From: Rhodococcus ruber NBRC 15591
GTDB lineage: Bacteria > Actinomycetota > Actinomycetes > Mycobacteriales > Mycobacteriaceae
DNA: 48,137 nucleotides
NCBI RefSeq assembly: GCF_001894945.1
Contig: NZ_BCXE01000045.1
Location: 1-48,137, forward strand
Direction of reading: 5' to 3'
Each line of letters opens with the position of its first letter. Position 1 is the stretch's first letter. Under the pieces are notes generated by a model. It did no database searches. It was not told the origin of the DNA and worked only from the letters and a program-made list of their open reading frames with translations. Shown piece by piece: positions 1-6,995 of this stretch. The position numbers were made by a program, and so were the translations under genes.

Positions 1-353
1 CGGATCCGGAACCCGCGGCGGGTGTACTCGAGCGACGGCAGGGTCTTCCTCCGCGCCTTGAACCGCGGCCGGCCCCGGCCCTCGACCGTGCACGACGCGT
101 CGAGCGCCTGCGCGTAGGTGCGCAGCATCTGCTGCTGGGCGACCTGGGAGCCGTCCCGCAACCACGACGAGCGGGCCCGCGCCTCGGTCAACTGCTTGGC
201 CAGCTTCCCGAACGTCGGCCGGCGACCGGCCTTGTGTTGGTGCACCGCCTCGTTCCACAGGAACCGGCAGCGATGCCACTCCTGCATCAGGGCATGTTCG
301 GCGGTGGTGCCCGGCCGCAACCGGTAGTTGTAGCGCACCACCTCGATCCCCAT
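1..353 (-). CDS. tnpB: TnpB-type RNA-guided nuclease/transposase, 5' part (partial)
   Basis: The minus strand is open from an ATG at 353 to the window edge, giving 117 complete residues. An in-frame GTG at 362 is an alternative start. The protein begins MGIEVVRYNYRLRPGT and continues with EWHRCRFLWNEAVHQ, which is the RuvC/OrfB helix-turn-helix region typical of TnpB: a basic N-terminus, then a CRFLWNEAV-like motif. Next comes a Gln/Arg-rich helix and a GRGRPRFK segment. The RuvC catalytic Asp/Glu residues and the zinc finger would lie beyond position 1. TnpB proteins from IS200/IS605 and IS607 elements are omega-RNA-guided DNA nucleases. No TnpA lies between this gene and the SDR gene at 615, so it may be a stand-alone copy. 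Whether the full gene is intact cannot be seen. Confidence 0.8.
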   Translation of the reverse strand, partial: MGIEVVRYNYRLRPGTTAEHALMQEWHRCRFLWNEAVHQHKAGRRPTFGKLAKQLTEARARSSWLRDGSQVAQQQMLRTYAQALDASCTVEGRGRPRFKARRKTLPSLEYTRRGFRI

Positions 354-614
354 GCCCGGCACGCTGACCGACCCCACCGACAGGTGTGCCCGACACCACC
401 ACTACCCCCGAAAGGAGGACGGCGCTTCCTCTCCCTCGTGAACGAGGCAGTATCCGCGCCGCACATCAGATGACGACGAGGCGTGCGTGTCCGGCTCGCA
501 CCGGCATGCCGCGACGACTGAGTGTGCCGAGCCGCCTTGCGATTTCGGTCCGATGCCCGTCGAACCCACCTACTGTGGGACGAACATCACACCGAATGCC
601 GGAGGAGTACCACC
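354..614. other. Region between tnpB and the SDR gene; possible transposon left end
   Basis: This 261-bp stretch has no convincing gene. It should contain the left end of the TnpB element. A perfect 5-bp hairpin (CCTCG TGAA CGAGG, 434-447) is the best candidate for a subterminal end structure, because IS605 ends are hairpins, but no target-site or flank comparison is possible here. An AGGAGG-like run near 412-418 has no start codon at a usable distance. The right-hand part holds the SDR promoter. Confidence 0.4.
565..583 (+). promoter_or_regulatory. Promoter and inverted repeat of the SDR gene
   Basis: TACTGT at 571-576 fits an actinobacterial -10 box and would start the mRNA near 583, about 30 nt before the ATG, with the Shine-Dalgarno GGAGGAG at 600-606. 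The -10 box sits inside an inverted repeat, CCCAC (565-569) N5 GTGGG (575-579), so a repressor bound there would cover the promoter. No regulator gene is adjacent. Confidence 0.45.
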
Positions 615-1451
615 ATGGGTCAGCTCGAGGGCAAGGTCGCATTCATCACCGGTGCTGCACGCGGGCAGGGCCGCAGTCACGCGGTCCGGCTGGCGGAGGA
701 GGGCGCCGATATCATCGCGGTCGATCTCTGCGCGCAGGTCGACTCCGTGGGCTATCCCCTCGCCACGCCGGACGACCTGGCCGAGACGGTTCGGCAGGTC
801 GAGGCGCTGGACCGGCGGATCGTCGCCGGCCAGGCCGACGTCCGCGACAGTGCCGCCCTGAAGTCGGCGGTCGACGACGGCGTGGCCCAGCTCGGCCGGC
901 TCGACATCGTCCTCGCGAACGCCGGCATCGCCAGCTTCGCGCCCGTCGAGGACCTGACGGACGAGATGTGGGACGACATGATCGACATCAATCTCACGGG
1001 GGTGTTCAAGACGGTGCGGGCGGCCGTGCCGCACCTGAAGGCCAACGACGGTGGCGGAGCGATCGTGCTCACCAGTTCCACCGCCGGCATCAAGGGACTG
1101 GCGAACCTGGCGCACTACGTCGCGGCCAAGCACGGCGTGGTGGGATTGACGAAGACCCTCGCCAACGAGCTCGCCCCGCACATGATCCGGGTCAACTCGG
1201 TGCATCCCACGTCGGTGGACACCGACATGATCCACAACGAGCAGACCTACGCGGTCTTCAACCCGGACAAGAAGCCGTCGGAGATCACCCGGGAGGAAGC
1301 GGGCGAGTCGTTCAAGACCATGAACGCCCTGCCGATCGAATGGGTCGAACCGGTCGACATCAGCAACGCGATCCTGTTCCTGGTCAGCGACGCGGGCCGC
1401 TACGTCACCGGGGTGCAGCTGCCGATCGACGCGGGCGCAGTGATCAAGTAG
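615..1451 (+). CDS. Mycofactocin-type SDR family NAD-dependent oxidoreductase
   Basis: A 278-residue short-chain dehydrogenase. The Rossmann motif TGAARGQG lies at about residues 12-19, then LANAGIA, then the catalytic YVAAK near the middle. After the second beta strand an insertion of about 40 residues (starting DLCAQVDSVGYPLATPDDL) separates it from ordinary SDRs. This insertion is the hallmark of the mycofactocin-coupled SDR family (TIGR03971 type), whose NAD stays bound and is reoxidised by the peptide-derived cofactor mycofactocin. The substrate is probably an alcohol, or a terpenoid or steroid-like alcohol, but it cannot be read from sequence. The ATG at 615 is chosen for its GGAGGAG 8 nt upstream. 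The gene is convergent with the L,D-transpeptidase and separated from it by a hairpin. Confidence 0.85.
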   Translation: MGQLEGKVAFITGAARGQGRSHAVRLAEEGADIIAVDLCAQVDSVGYPLATPDDLAETVRQVEALDRRIVAGQADVRDSAALKSAVDDGVAQLGRLDIVLANAGIASFAPVEDLTDEMWDDMIDINLTGVFKTVRAAVPHLKANDGGGAIVLTSSTAGIKGLANLAHYVAAKHGVVGLTKTLANELAPHMIRVNSVHPTSVDTDMIHNEQTYAVFNPDKKPSEITREEAGESFKTMNALPIEWVEPVDISNAILFLVSDAGRYVTGVQLPIDAGAVIK

Positions 1452-1470
1452 CCGTCCCGGGTCCGGTGCG

Positions 1471-1491
1471 CCGGCGGGCGAAGCCCGCCGG
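1471..1491. terminator. Bidirectional hairpin terminator
   Basis: A perfect 9-bp GC stem (CCGGCGGGC / GCCCGCCGG) with a GAA loop fills the 40-bp gap between the convergent SDR and L,D-transpeptidase stops. It lacks a U tract, as is usual in high-GC actinobacteria. Confidence 0.7.
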
Positions 1492-2259
1492 TCAGCCCTC
1501 CACGATCACGGGATCGCCGATCTTCACCCGGTCGAAGTACCACTGCGCGTTCTCGGTGCTCAGGTTGATGCACCCGTGGCTGACGTTCGCATACCCCTGC
1601 GAGTCCACCGACCACGGCGCGGCATGCACGAAGATGCCGCCCCACGTGAGCCGCACGGCGTACTCGGTGTCGATGCGGTAGCCCTCCGGGGAGTCGATCG
1701 GGACGCCGTAGGTGGACGAGTCCATGACGAGGTCGCGGAACTTCTCGAGCACCGAGAACGTGCCGACCGGGGTCTCGTAGCCGGGCTTGCCCATCGACGC
1801 CGGCATCGTCCGTACCACCTCGCCGTTGAGGAGGACCGTGAACTGGTGCGTCGAGCGGTTCGCGACGGCGACGAACTCGTCGCCCACCTGGAACTGGGTG
1901 CGCGCTCCGGCGACGGCGACGGTCACGGTGGTGTGCCCCGGCCAGAGGTCGTCGGGAACCCACTGCACCCGGCGGTCGTCGAGCCACGCGAAGTGGCCGC
2001 TCACCGGCTTCGACGTGGTGATCTCGACGGCACGCTCGGCGACGGCGCGGTCGGCGACGGGGGCGCCGAACCGGATGGTCACCGGGTGCCCCACCCCCAC
2101 CACCGCGCCGTTCGCCGGCTCGAGCGCCGACGTGGGCAGCCGTGTCGGCGAAGCACCGCCGAGCGTCCCAGCAGTGGCCGCAGCCCCGGAGCCGAGCAGG
2201 GCCACGGCGGTCAGGATCGAGACGAGAAGAAGTCGTGCAATCCGCTGTGCGTTCGGCAT
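1492..2259 (-). CDS. L,D-transpeptidase (YkuD domain, secreted)
   Basis: A 255-residue exported enzyme that forms 3-3 cross-links in peptidoglycan. The N-terminus MPNAQRIARLLLVSILTAVALLG is a signal peptide with no lipobox cysteine. An Ig-like domain follows (ALEPANGAVVGVGHPVTIRF and on), then the YkuD domain with FSVLEKF, HAAPW and the catalytic SHGCINLS containing the nucleophile Cys. The ATG at 2259 is preferred over the in-frame upstream start at 2298 because GGAGGGGG lies just ahead of it and the signal peptide then has normal length. Context matches M. tuberculosis Rv2518c (LdtMt2), but this protein is much shorter than the 408-residue LdtMt2 and closer in size to LdtMt1, so only one Ig-like domain is present. 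Confidence 0.88.
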   Translation of the reverse strand: MPNAQRIARLLLVSILTAVALLGSGAAATAGTLGGASPTRLPTSALEPANGAVVGVGHPVTIRFGAPVADRAVAERAVEITTSKPVSGHFAWLDDRRVQWVPDDLWPGHTTVTVAVAGARTQFQVGDEFVAVANRSTHQFTVLLNGEVVRTMPASMGKPGYETPVGTFSVLEKFRDLVMDSSTYGVPIDSPEGYRIDTEYAVRLTWGGIFVHAAPWSVDSQGYANVSHGCINLSTENAQWYFDRVKIGDPVIVEG

Positions 2260-2380
2260 GGCCGTCAGCCCCCTCCGAGATGGCGCGGTGTGGCTCACTC
2301 TCAGTCAATCACGCCATGATCGAACTCGGAACGGTCCAAGGTCACCGATCGGCCCGCGCGCCGACGCCGCCCGGAGACGA

Positions 2381-2424
2381 CGAAGGGCACCGCGGTCCGG
2401 TACGCCGGACGACGGTGCCCTTCG
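2381..2424. terminator. Long hairpin between DUF3618 gene and L,D-transpeptidase gene
   Basis: Twelve base pairs (CGAAGGGCACCG, 2381-2392, with CGGTGCCCTTCG, 2413-2424) enclose a second inner stem GTCCGG/CCGGAC. It lies downstream of the minus-strand DUF3618 gene and upstream of the L,D-transpeptidase gene, so it probably ends the DUF3618 transcript. Confidence 0.6.
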
Positions 2425-2430
2425 GGGCCG

Positions 2431-2490
2431 GAACTCGGCGCGACAGAACTCGGCGCGACAGAACTCGGCGCGACAGAATTCAGCGCAACA
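2431..2490. repeat. 15-bp tandem repeat, 4 copies, over the DUF3618 stop codon
   Basis: Three exact copies of GAACTCGGCGCGACA (2431-2475) are followed by a diverged fourth copy, GAATTCAGCGCAACA (2476-2490). On the minus strand the fourth copy carries the TGA stop of the DUF3618 gene (2480-2482). In the other copies the TGA is CGA. The repeat sits between the stop codon and the hairpin at 2381-2424. Confidence 0.9.
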
Positions 2491-2701
2491 GCTTGCGCAG
2501 CACCAGCGCACCGACGACGGCGCCCACCGCGACGAGCGCGTACTTGACGTTGGGCTGGTTCACCTTCTCCATCACGGTCTGCTTGGTGTGCGCCATCACG
2601 TTCTTCGGGCTGGCGCGCACACTCAATTCGTCGAGGGTGCTCGCAAGCTGGTTGCGGGCGTTCTCGATGTCCCGTTCGATGGCCTCGGTGTCCCTACCCA
2701 C
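2480..2701 (-). CDS. DUF3618 domain small membrane protein
   Basis: A 73-residue protein. The first half, DTEAIERDIENARNQLASTLDEL, is the DUF3618 amphipathic helix. It is followed by a linker and one C-terminal membrane segment (KYALVAVGAVVGALVLRKLLR). The GTG at 2701 is chosen because GGAGG precedes it by 5 nt. An upstream ATG at 2740 would add 13 residues without such a site. It is divergent from bcp, the same arrangement as Rv2520c-bcp in M. tuberculosis. The function is unknown. Family members are thought to be membrane-anchored accessory proteins, and nothing here narrows that. The 3' end lies in a tandem repeat. Confidence 0.75.
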   Translation of the reverse strand: MGRDTEAIERDIENARNQLASTLDELSVRASPKNVMAHTKQTVMEKVNQPNVKYALVAVGAVVGALVLRKLLR

Positions 2702-2762
2702 GTGATCCTCCAGTTGGTCGCTGCACTGTGCTGCGACCACGGTAGTGGACGCACAGGTCCGT

Positions 2763-2775
2763 TACCCTCTCGGAG
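2763..2775 (+). promoter_or_regulatory. Leaderless promoter of bcp
   Basis: TACCCT (2763-2768) ends 7 nt before the GTG start at 2776. This is the distance from a -10 box to the transcription start, so the mRNA probably begins at the start codon. The GGAG touching the GTG is too close to act as a Shine-Dalgarno site. Confidence 0.55.
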
Positions 2776-3252
2776 GTGACGGAAAACAGCAGCAGGCTCG
2801 CTCCCGGCGACACGGCTCCCGAATTCACCCTCCCCGACGCGGACGGCAACGAGGTATCCCTGTCGGACTACCGCGGACGCAAGGTGATCGTGTACTTCTA
2901 CCCCGCGGCAAGCACTCCCGGGTGCACCAAGCAAGCCTGCGATTTCCGCGACAGCCTCGCCGACCTGAACGGCGCCGGGCTCGCCGTCGTGGGCATCTCC
3001 CCCGACAAGCCGGCCAAGCTCGCGAAGTTCCGGGACGCCGAGCAGCTGACGTTCCCGCTGCTGTCGGATCCGGACAGGACCACGCTGACGGCATGGGGTG
3101 CGTTCGGTGAGAAGAAGATGTACGGCAAGACCGTCACGGGCGTGATCCGTTCGACGTTCGTCGTCGACGAGGACGGCCGGATCGAGGTCGCGCAGTACAA
3201 CGTCCGCGCCACGGGGCACGTCGCGAAACTGCGCCGCGACCTGTCGGTCTGA
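2776..3252 (+). CDS. bcp: Thioredoxin-dependent thiol peroxidase (peroxiredoxin Q/BCP)
   Basis: A 158-residue cytoplasmic peroxiredoxin that reduces H2O2 and organic hydroperoxides with thioredoxin as donor. The AhpC/TSA fold begins LAPGDTAPEFTLPDADG. The active site PAASTPGCTKQAC gives peroxidatic Cys50 and resolving Cys55, five residues apart, the atypical two-cysteine BCP/PrxQ pattern. Length is normal for the family. The start is GTG, with a TACCCT box 7 nt upstream. The stop lies 8 nt from the stop of the convergent M20 peptidase, with no room for a separate terminator. The same bcp/M20 peptidase pair exists in M. tuberculosis (Rv2521/Rv2522c). Confidence 0.93.
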   Translation: MTENSSRLAPGDTAPEFTLPDADGNEVSLSDYRGRKVIVYFYPAASTPGCTKQACDFRDSLADLNGAGLAVVGISPDKPAKLAKFRDAEQLTFPLLSDPDRTTLTAWGAFGEKKMYGKTVTGVIRSTFVVDEDGRIEVAQYNVRATGHVAKLRRDLSV

Positions 3253-3260
3253 CCTCCGGT

Positions 3261-4610
3261 TCACCGGCCGAGTGAGGCGAGGACCAGCGCCTCCGCGACG
3301 GCCATGTGCTCGAGTTCGGACGGGTCGACGCTCTCGTCGGGCGCGTGGATGCGGGCGCCGGGCTCCTCCACGCCGAGCAGCGCGATCTCCGCGTCCGGCA
3401 GCACCTGCTGCAGCACGGTGCACAGCGGGATCGAGCCGCCCTGCCCGACCGTGCCGACCTCGCGTCCGTAGACGGCGCCGAGCGCCCGTTGCAGCGCGGC
3501 GTATCCCGGCCCGCCGGTCGCCGCCCGGAACGGTTCGCTCACACCCTCCCGGTCGACCCGCACCCGCACGTTCCAGGGCGCGTGCGCATGCAGGTGCGCG
3601 ACGAGGGCATCCTGCGCGGCGAGCGGGTCCGTCCCCGGTGGGACCCGCAGGTTCAGCCGCGCGGACGCGCGCGGCACGACCGCGGCCGCCGAGCCGACGA
3701 CGGGTGGCGCGTCGATCCCGAGGATCGTCACCGCGGGCCGCGCCCACACGGCGTCGGCGACCGTCCCGGACGACAGCAACGAGACTCCCTCGAGCACACC
3801 GGCATCCGCGCGGAACGTGGTGTCCGGATAGGGTTCGCCCTCCCACGTGCCGTGGCTGTCGAGGCCGTCGATCACGGTGTCGCCGGCCTCGTCGCGCAGG
3901 CTCGACAGCAGGCGCACCAGCGCAGCGAGAGCATCGGGGGCCGCGCCGCCGAACTGCCCCGAGTGGATCTCCCCGGCCAGGGCGTCGACGTGCACGACGA
4001 CGTTCGCCAGGCCGCGCAGCGACGTCGTGAGGGTCGGCCGTCCCGCCTCCGCGTTGCCGCAGTCCGCGACGAGCACCAGGTCGGCGGCGAACAGCTCGGG
4101 ACGCGCCCGGGCGAGGTCCTCGAGACCACCGCCGCCGGTCTCCTCCGAGCCGTCGCCGACGATCCGGACCCCGACCGGCAGCGGCCCGAGTTCACGCAGC
4201 GCCCGCAGCGCGAGCAGATGCATCACCAGGTTGCCCTTGCAGTCCGCGGCACCGCGGCCGTACCACCGGCCGTCGCGTTCGGTGAGCTCGAACGGCGGGC
4301 TGTGCCACAGCGACTCGTCGCCCGGGGGCTGCACGTCGTAGTGGCTGTAGAGCAGCACGGTCGGCGCCCCCGGCGGTGCGGGGGTGTGCCCGAACACCGC
4401 GAGGGAGCCGTCGGAGGTCTCGATCAGCCCCGTGCCCTCGATGCCCACGGCGGTGAACGCGTCGCGCACCCATTCCGCGGCCGCGACACACTGTTCGGGC
4501 GGGAACAGACGCGGATCCGCCACCGACCGGAAGGCCACGAGTTCCGCGAGGTCCGCGCGCGCTGCCGGCAGGAGCCGGCGCACCCGCTCGCACATCTCCG
4601 CGACGTCCAC
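3261..4610 (-). CDS. M20 family metallopeptidase (dipeptidase)
   Basis: A 449-residue zinc peptidase, homologous by position to Rv2522c. The M20 metal ligands are in order: [13 protein letters not shown] (His90, Asp92 of the catalytic loop), [11 protein letters not shown] (bridging Asp123), [11 protein letters not shown] (general-base Glu156 and Glu157), VLVADCGN, and a C-terminal RIHAPDE histidine. The dimerisation lid domain lies between. There is no signal peptide, so it is cytoplasmic, and it probably cleaves dipeptides or aminoacyl conjugates. The GTG at 4610 is chosen because GGGAGG precedes it by 4 nt. The reading frame stays open further upstream to 5624, but that part lies antisense to the cyclopropane synthase gene and has no M20 similarity. 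Confidence 0.88.
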   Translation of the reverse strand: MDVAEMCERVRRLLPAARADLAELVAFRSVADPRLFPPEQCVAAAEWVRDAFTAVGIEGTGLIETSDGSLAVFGHTPAPPGAPTVLLYSHYDVQPPGDESLWHSPPFELTERDGRWYGRGAADCKGNLVMHLLALRALRELGPLPVGVRIVGDGSEETGGGGLEDLARARPELFAADLVLVADCGNAEAGRPTLTTSLRGLANVVVHVDALAGEIHSGQFGGAAPDALAALVRLLSSLRDEAGDTVIDGLDSHGTWEGEPYPDTTFRADAGVLEGVSLLSSGTVADAVWARPAVTILGIDAPPVVGSAAAVVPRASARLNLRVPPGTDPLAAQDALVAHLHAHAPWNVRVRVDREGVSEPFRAATGGPGYAALQRALGAVYGREVGTVGQGGSIPLCTVLQQVLPDAEIALLGVEEPGARIHAPDESVDPSELEHMAVAEALVLASLGR

Positions 4611-4781
4611 GGCACCTCCCGATCGTTGTGTCTCGTTTTCGGTACGGGTACAGCCCGTCCCGATCGAAGCATGCCCGGCGCGCCGATATCCGGCGTACAT
4701 TTCGCGATGTCGGGTCGCCAACGGGCGGAACGGTCCACGGGAGGCGGGGGGCCGGCCGACCCTCGAACGGAAGGCACTGCG

Positions 4782-5657
4782 ATGCCACCCAGTCCGCAGA
4801 CCGCACTCACGCCCTTCTACCGGCAGGTCCAGTCCCACTACGACCTCTCGGACGAGTTCTTCACCCTGTTCCTCGACCCGTCCATGACCTACAGCTGCGC
4901 GTACTTCGAGCGGGACGACATGACGCTCGAGCAGGCCCAGGCCGCCAAGGTCGACCTGTCGCTCGGCAAGTGCGACCTGCACCCGGGCATGACACTGCTC
5001 GACGTCGGATGCGGCTGGGGCTCGACGATGCTGCGTGCGGCCACGCACTACGACGTGGACACCATCGGGCTCACCCTCAGCCGAAACCAGTACGAGCACG
5101 TCCGCGATCTCGCCGCGCGACTGCCCGGCCCCCGCACCGTGGACGTGCGTCTGCAGGGCTGGGAGGAGTTCGACGGGCGGGTGGACCGCATCGTGAGCAT
5201 CGGCGCGTTCGAGCACTTCCGGAGCGAACGCTACGACCAGTTCTTCACCAAGTGCCACGACATGCTGCCGCCCGACGGCCGGATGCTGCTGCACACCATC
5301 GTGGGGCACCGGCTCACCACCCTGCGCGAGCGGGGAATCCCGGTGACCCGCGAGAACGCGCTGTTCCACATCTTCATCAAACGGGAGATCTTCCCCGGCG
5401 GGCAGTTGCCGCAGCCGGAGACGGTGGTCGACGGCGCGGAGCGGTCGGGGTTCCGGGTCGACCGCATCCAGGCCCTGGCTCCGCACTACGTCCGCACCCT
5501 CGAACACTGGGCCGCGGCCCTGTCGGCCCGCCGCGACGAGGCGGTCGCCCTGTCGTCGGAGGAGATGTACGAGCGGTTCATGAAGTACCTGAACGGTTCC
5601 GCCGAGCACTTCCGGACGGGACACATCGACGTCATGCAGTTCACCCTCGTCAAGTGA
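4782..5657 (+). CDS. Cyclopropane mycolic acid synthase family methyltransferase
   Basis: A 291-residue S-adenosylmethionine-dependent methyltransferase very like the mycobacterial CmaA/MmaA/UmaA proteins. It begins [18 protein letters not shown], then has the family signature [18 protein letters not shown], the SAM-binding [10 protein letters not shown], and SIGAFEHF and HTIVGH around the acyl-binding site. It adds a methylene or methyl group across a double bond of an acyl chain, either on a phospholipid or a meromycolate. Which of these cannot be told from sequence. The ATG at 4782 has GGAAGG 8 nt upstream. The gene diverges from the M20 peptidase gene across 171 bp. It interrupts the M20-acpS neighbourhood seen in M. 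tuberculosis, and its position beside fas fits lipid synthesis. Confidence 0.88.
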   Translation: MPPSPQTALTPFYRQVQSHYDLSDEFFTLFLDPSMTYSCAYFERDDMTLEQAQAAKVDLSLGKCDLHPGMTLLDVGCGWGSTMLRAATHYDVDTIGLTLSRNQYEHVRDLAARLPGPRTVDVRLQGWEEFDGRVDRIVSIGAFEHFRSERYDQFFTKCHDMLPPDGRMLLHTIVGHRLTTLRERGIPVTRENALFHIFIKREIFPGGQLPQPETVVDGAERSGFRVDRIQALAPHYVRTLEHWAAALSARRDEAVALSSEEMYERFMKYLNGSAEHFRTGHIDVMQFTLVK

Positions 5658-5732
5658 GCCGACGGCGGCTCCGCGGTGTTAGCTGGGACTCGCCCTCACA
5701 GCTAGAAGTTCGGAATTCGGACAACCTCCGGC

Positions 5733-5744
5733 TAGCCTGGGCGC
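5733..5744 (+). promoter_or_regulatory. Leaderless promoter of tetR-1
   Basis: TAGCCT (5733-5738) stands 6 nt before the GTG at 5745 and there is no purine-rich ribosome site, so the transcript probably starts at the GTG. Just upstream is a direct repeat TTCGGA-A-TTCGGA (about 5709-5721) that could be a regulator site. Confidence 0.5.
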
Positions 5745-6542
5745 GTGGAGTCTGCAACGAAGCGCGGCCGTACCCCACGCCGAATCGACCCGGCGCTGGA
5801 GGTCCAGGCGGCCCCCCAGGAGCTCGTGCCGCGCCGCCGCCCGACGCAGGAGCGCAGCCGGCGCAAGTTCGACGCGCTGCTCGCCGCGTCCCGCGAACTG
5901 CTCACCGAGGTCGGCTTCGAGTCGTTCACCTGCGAAGAGGTGGCCGCCCGGGCCGACGTCCCCATCGGCACCCTCTACCAGTTCTTCGCCAACAAGTACG
6001 TCATCGTCTGTGAACTGAACCGGCAGGACCTGGTGGGCGTGCAGGACGAACTCGCCAAGTTCGACGGCGTCGTCCCGTCCGTGGACTGGCTGCGGTTCCT
6101 CAACTCCTTCGTCGACCATCTCGCCGGGCTGTGGATGTCGGACCCGTCGCGGCGGGAGGTGTGGCTGGCGATGCAGTCCACCCCGTCGACGCGGGCGACC
6201 GGCGCGATCCACGAGAAGGAGTTCGCCGAGCAGATCGCGCGGATGCTGGCTCCGCTGATGCCCGACACCCCCCGCGAGCGCCGCACTCTGATGGCCGAGG
6301 TGCTCGTGCACGTCGTGTACTCGATGCTGAACTTCTCCGTGCAGGACGACCAGAGCCACGCCGACGCGGTCGTCGAACTCAAGCGGCTGATGGGCGCATA
6401 CCTGATGGTGGCCGAGAAGGAGTCGCGGACGAGCGCCAAGCGACGCAAGCGCCGTGAGGAGGCCTCCCGGGCGGAGGAGTCCCGCCGGGCCGACGACCCC
6501 GAAACGCGGCAGGCGGAGGAAGTCCGCACTTCCTCCGCCTGA
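5745..6542 (+). CDS. TetR family transcriptional regulator (beside acpS-fas)
   Basis: A 265-residue repressor-type protein. A basic tail of about 35 residues precedes the DNA-binding domain: RRRPTQERSRRKFDALLAASRELL, then the helix-turn-helix FTCEEVAARADVPIGTLYQFFANK. The ligand domain is helical (about residues 100-225). The C-terminus is an unusual highly charged tail (KESRTSAKRRKRREEASRAE and on) that may be disordered. It is convergent with acpS and so could sense acyl chains and act on fas-acpS, but its sequence does not resemble the mycobacterial fas activator FasR as I remember it. The target and ligand are unknown. The last 10 codons form a perfect hairpin. Confidence 0.85.
   Translation: MESATKRGRTPRRIDPALEVQAAPQELVPRRRPTQERSRRKFDALLAASRELLTEVGFESFTCEEVAARADVPIGTLYQFFANKYVIVCELNRQDLVGVQDELAKFDGVVPSVDWLRFLNSFVDHLAGLWMSDPSRREVWLAMQSTPSTRATGAIHEKEFAEQIARMLAPLMPDTPRERRTLMAEVLVHVVYSMLNFSVQDDQSHADAVVELKRLMGAYLMVAEKESRTSAKRRKRREEASRAEESRRADDPETRQAEEVRTSSA
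6511..6540. terminator. Hairpin terminator built into the end of the tetR-1 coding region
   Basis: A perfect 13-bp stem, AGGCGGAGGAAGT (6511-6523) with ACTTCCTCCGCCT (6528-6540), loop CCGC. The right arm ends on the T of the TGA stop (6540-6542). It serves both tetR-1 and the convergent acpS, which stops at 6554. Confidence 0.75.
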
Positions 6543-6553
6543 AACCCGGGCCG

Positions 6554-6955
6554 CTACCCCTGCGGGTCCTCCTCGAGCACGACGAACGCCCCCGCCATGT
6601 CTCCGTCGTGCGTGAGCGAGACGTGGATCCGCACCCCGGTCAGGTGCGCGGCGACGTCGCCGTGCAGCCGGATCCCGGGCCGCCCCCACGCGTCGGAGAC
6701 CACCTCGATCTGCCGGTGCACGGTCTCCGGCAGCACCGGCGGGCTGCCGAACAGCGACGCCGACCACGCCTTGATCAGCGCCTCCTTCGCAGCCCACCGG
6801 GCGGCGAAGTGCCGGCCGGGACGGGAGCTGCGGGTGTTCGCGTCCCGACGCTCGCCCGGCGTGAAGTTCGAGAGCATCGCCGTACCTGCGAGGCCCAGCT
6901 GCTCCTCGAACTCCGACACCGTGACCAGGTCGAACCCGATCCCCGCAACTCCCAT
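6554..6955 (-). CDS. acpS: Holo-[acyl-carrier-protein] synthase
   Basis: A 133-residue 4'-phosphopantetheinyl transferase that moves the CoA arm onto a carrier-protein serine. MGVAGIGFDLV carries the magnesium-binding Asp, and RWAAKEALIKAW is the second signature with its Glu. The protein ends in the expected beta strand SLTHDGDMAGAFVVLEE. Fungal type I synthases contain this activity as a domain, whereas bacterial Fas-I lacks it and depends on this separate enzyme. The gene follows fas on the same strand with a 40-bp gap, so it is very probably co-transcribed and activates Ser1824 of Fas. The ATG at 6955 is the only plausible start; upstream in-frame codons include no ATG or GTG nearby. Confidence 0.93.
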   Translation of the reverse strand: MGVAGIGFDLVTVSEFEEQLGLAGTAMLSNFTPGERRDANTRSSRPGRHFAARWAAKEALIKAWSASLFGSPPVLPETVHRQIEVVSDAWGRPGIRLHGDVAAHLTGVRIHVSLTHDGDMAGAFVVLEEDPQG

Positions 6956-6995
6956 CCGTCCCGTGACCCGCTCTCTGTGACCGTGCGGCCGGCGG

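Noticed and set aside
409-438. AAAGGAGG run as a ribosome site for a gene starting near 438
   Set aside because: Spacing of about 20 nt is too long and the frame that follows has no recognisable protein.
386-1681. 431-codon plus-strand frame across the SDR gene
   Set aside because: Out of frame with the SDR, Arg/Gly-rich, no domain.
5700-5745. tetR-1 as FasR
   Set aside because: The protein lies next to acpS-fas but its sequence does not resemble mycobacterial FasR as I recall it, and FasR is encoded elsewhere in mycobacteria; kept only as a possible regulator.
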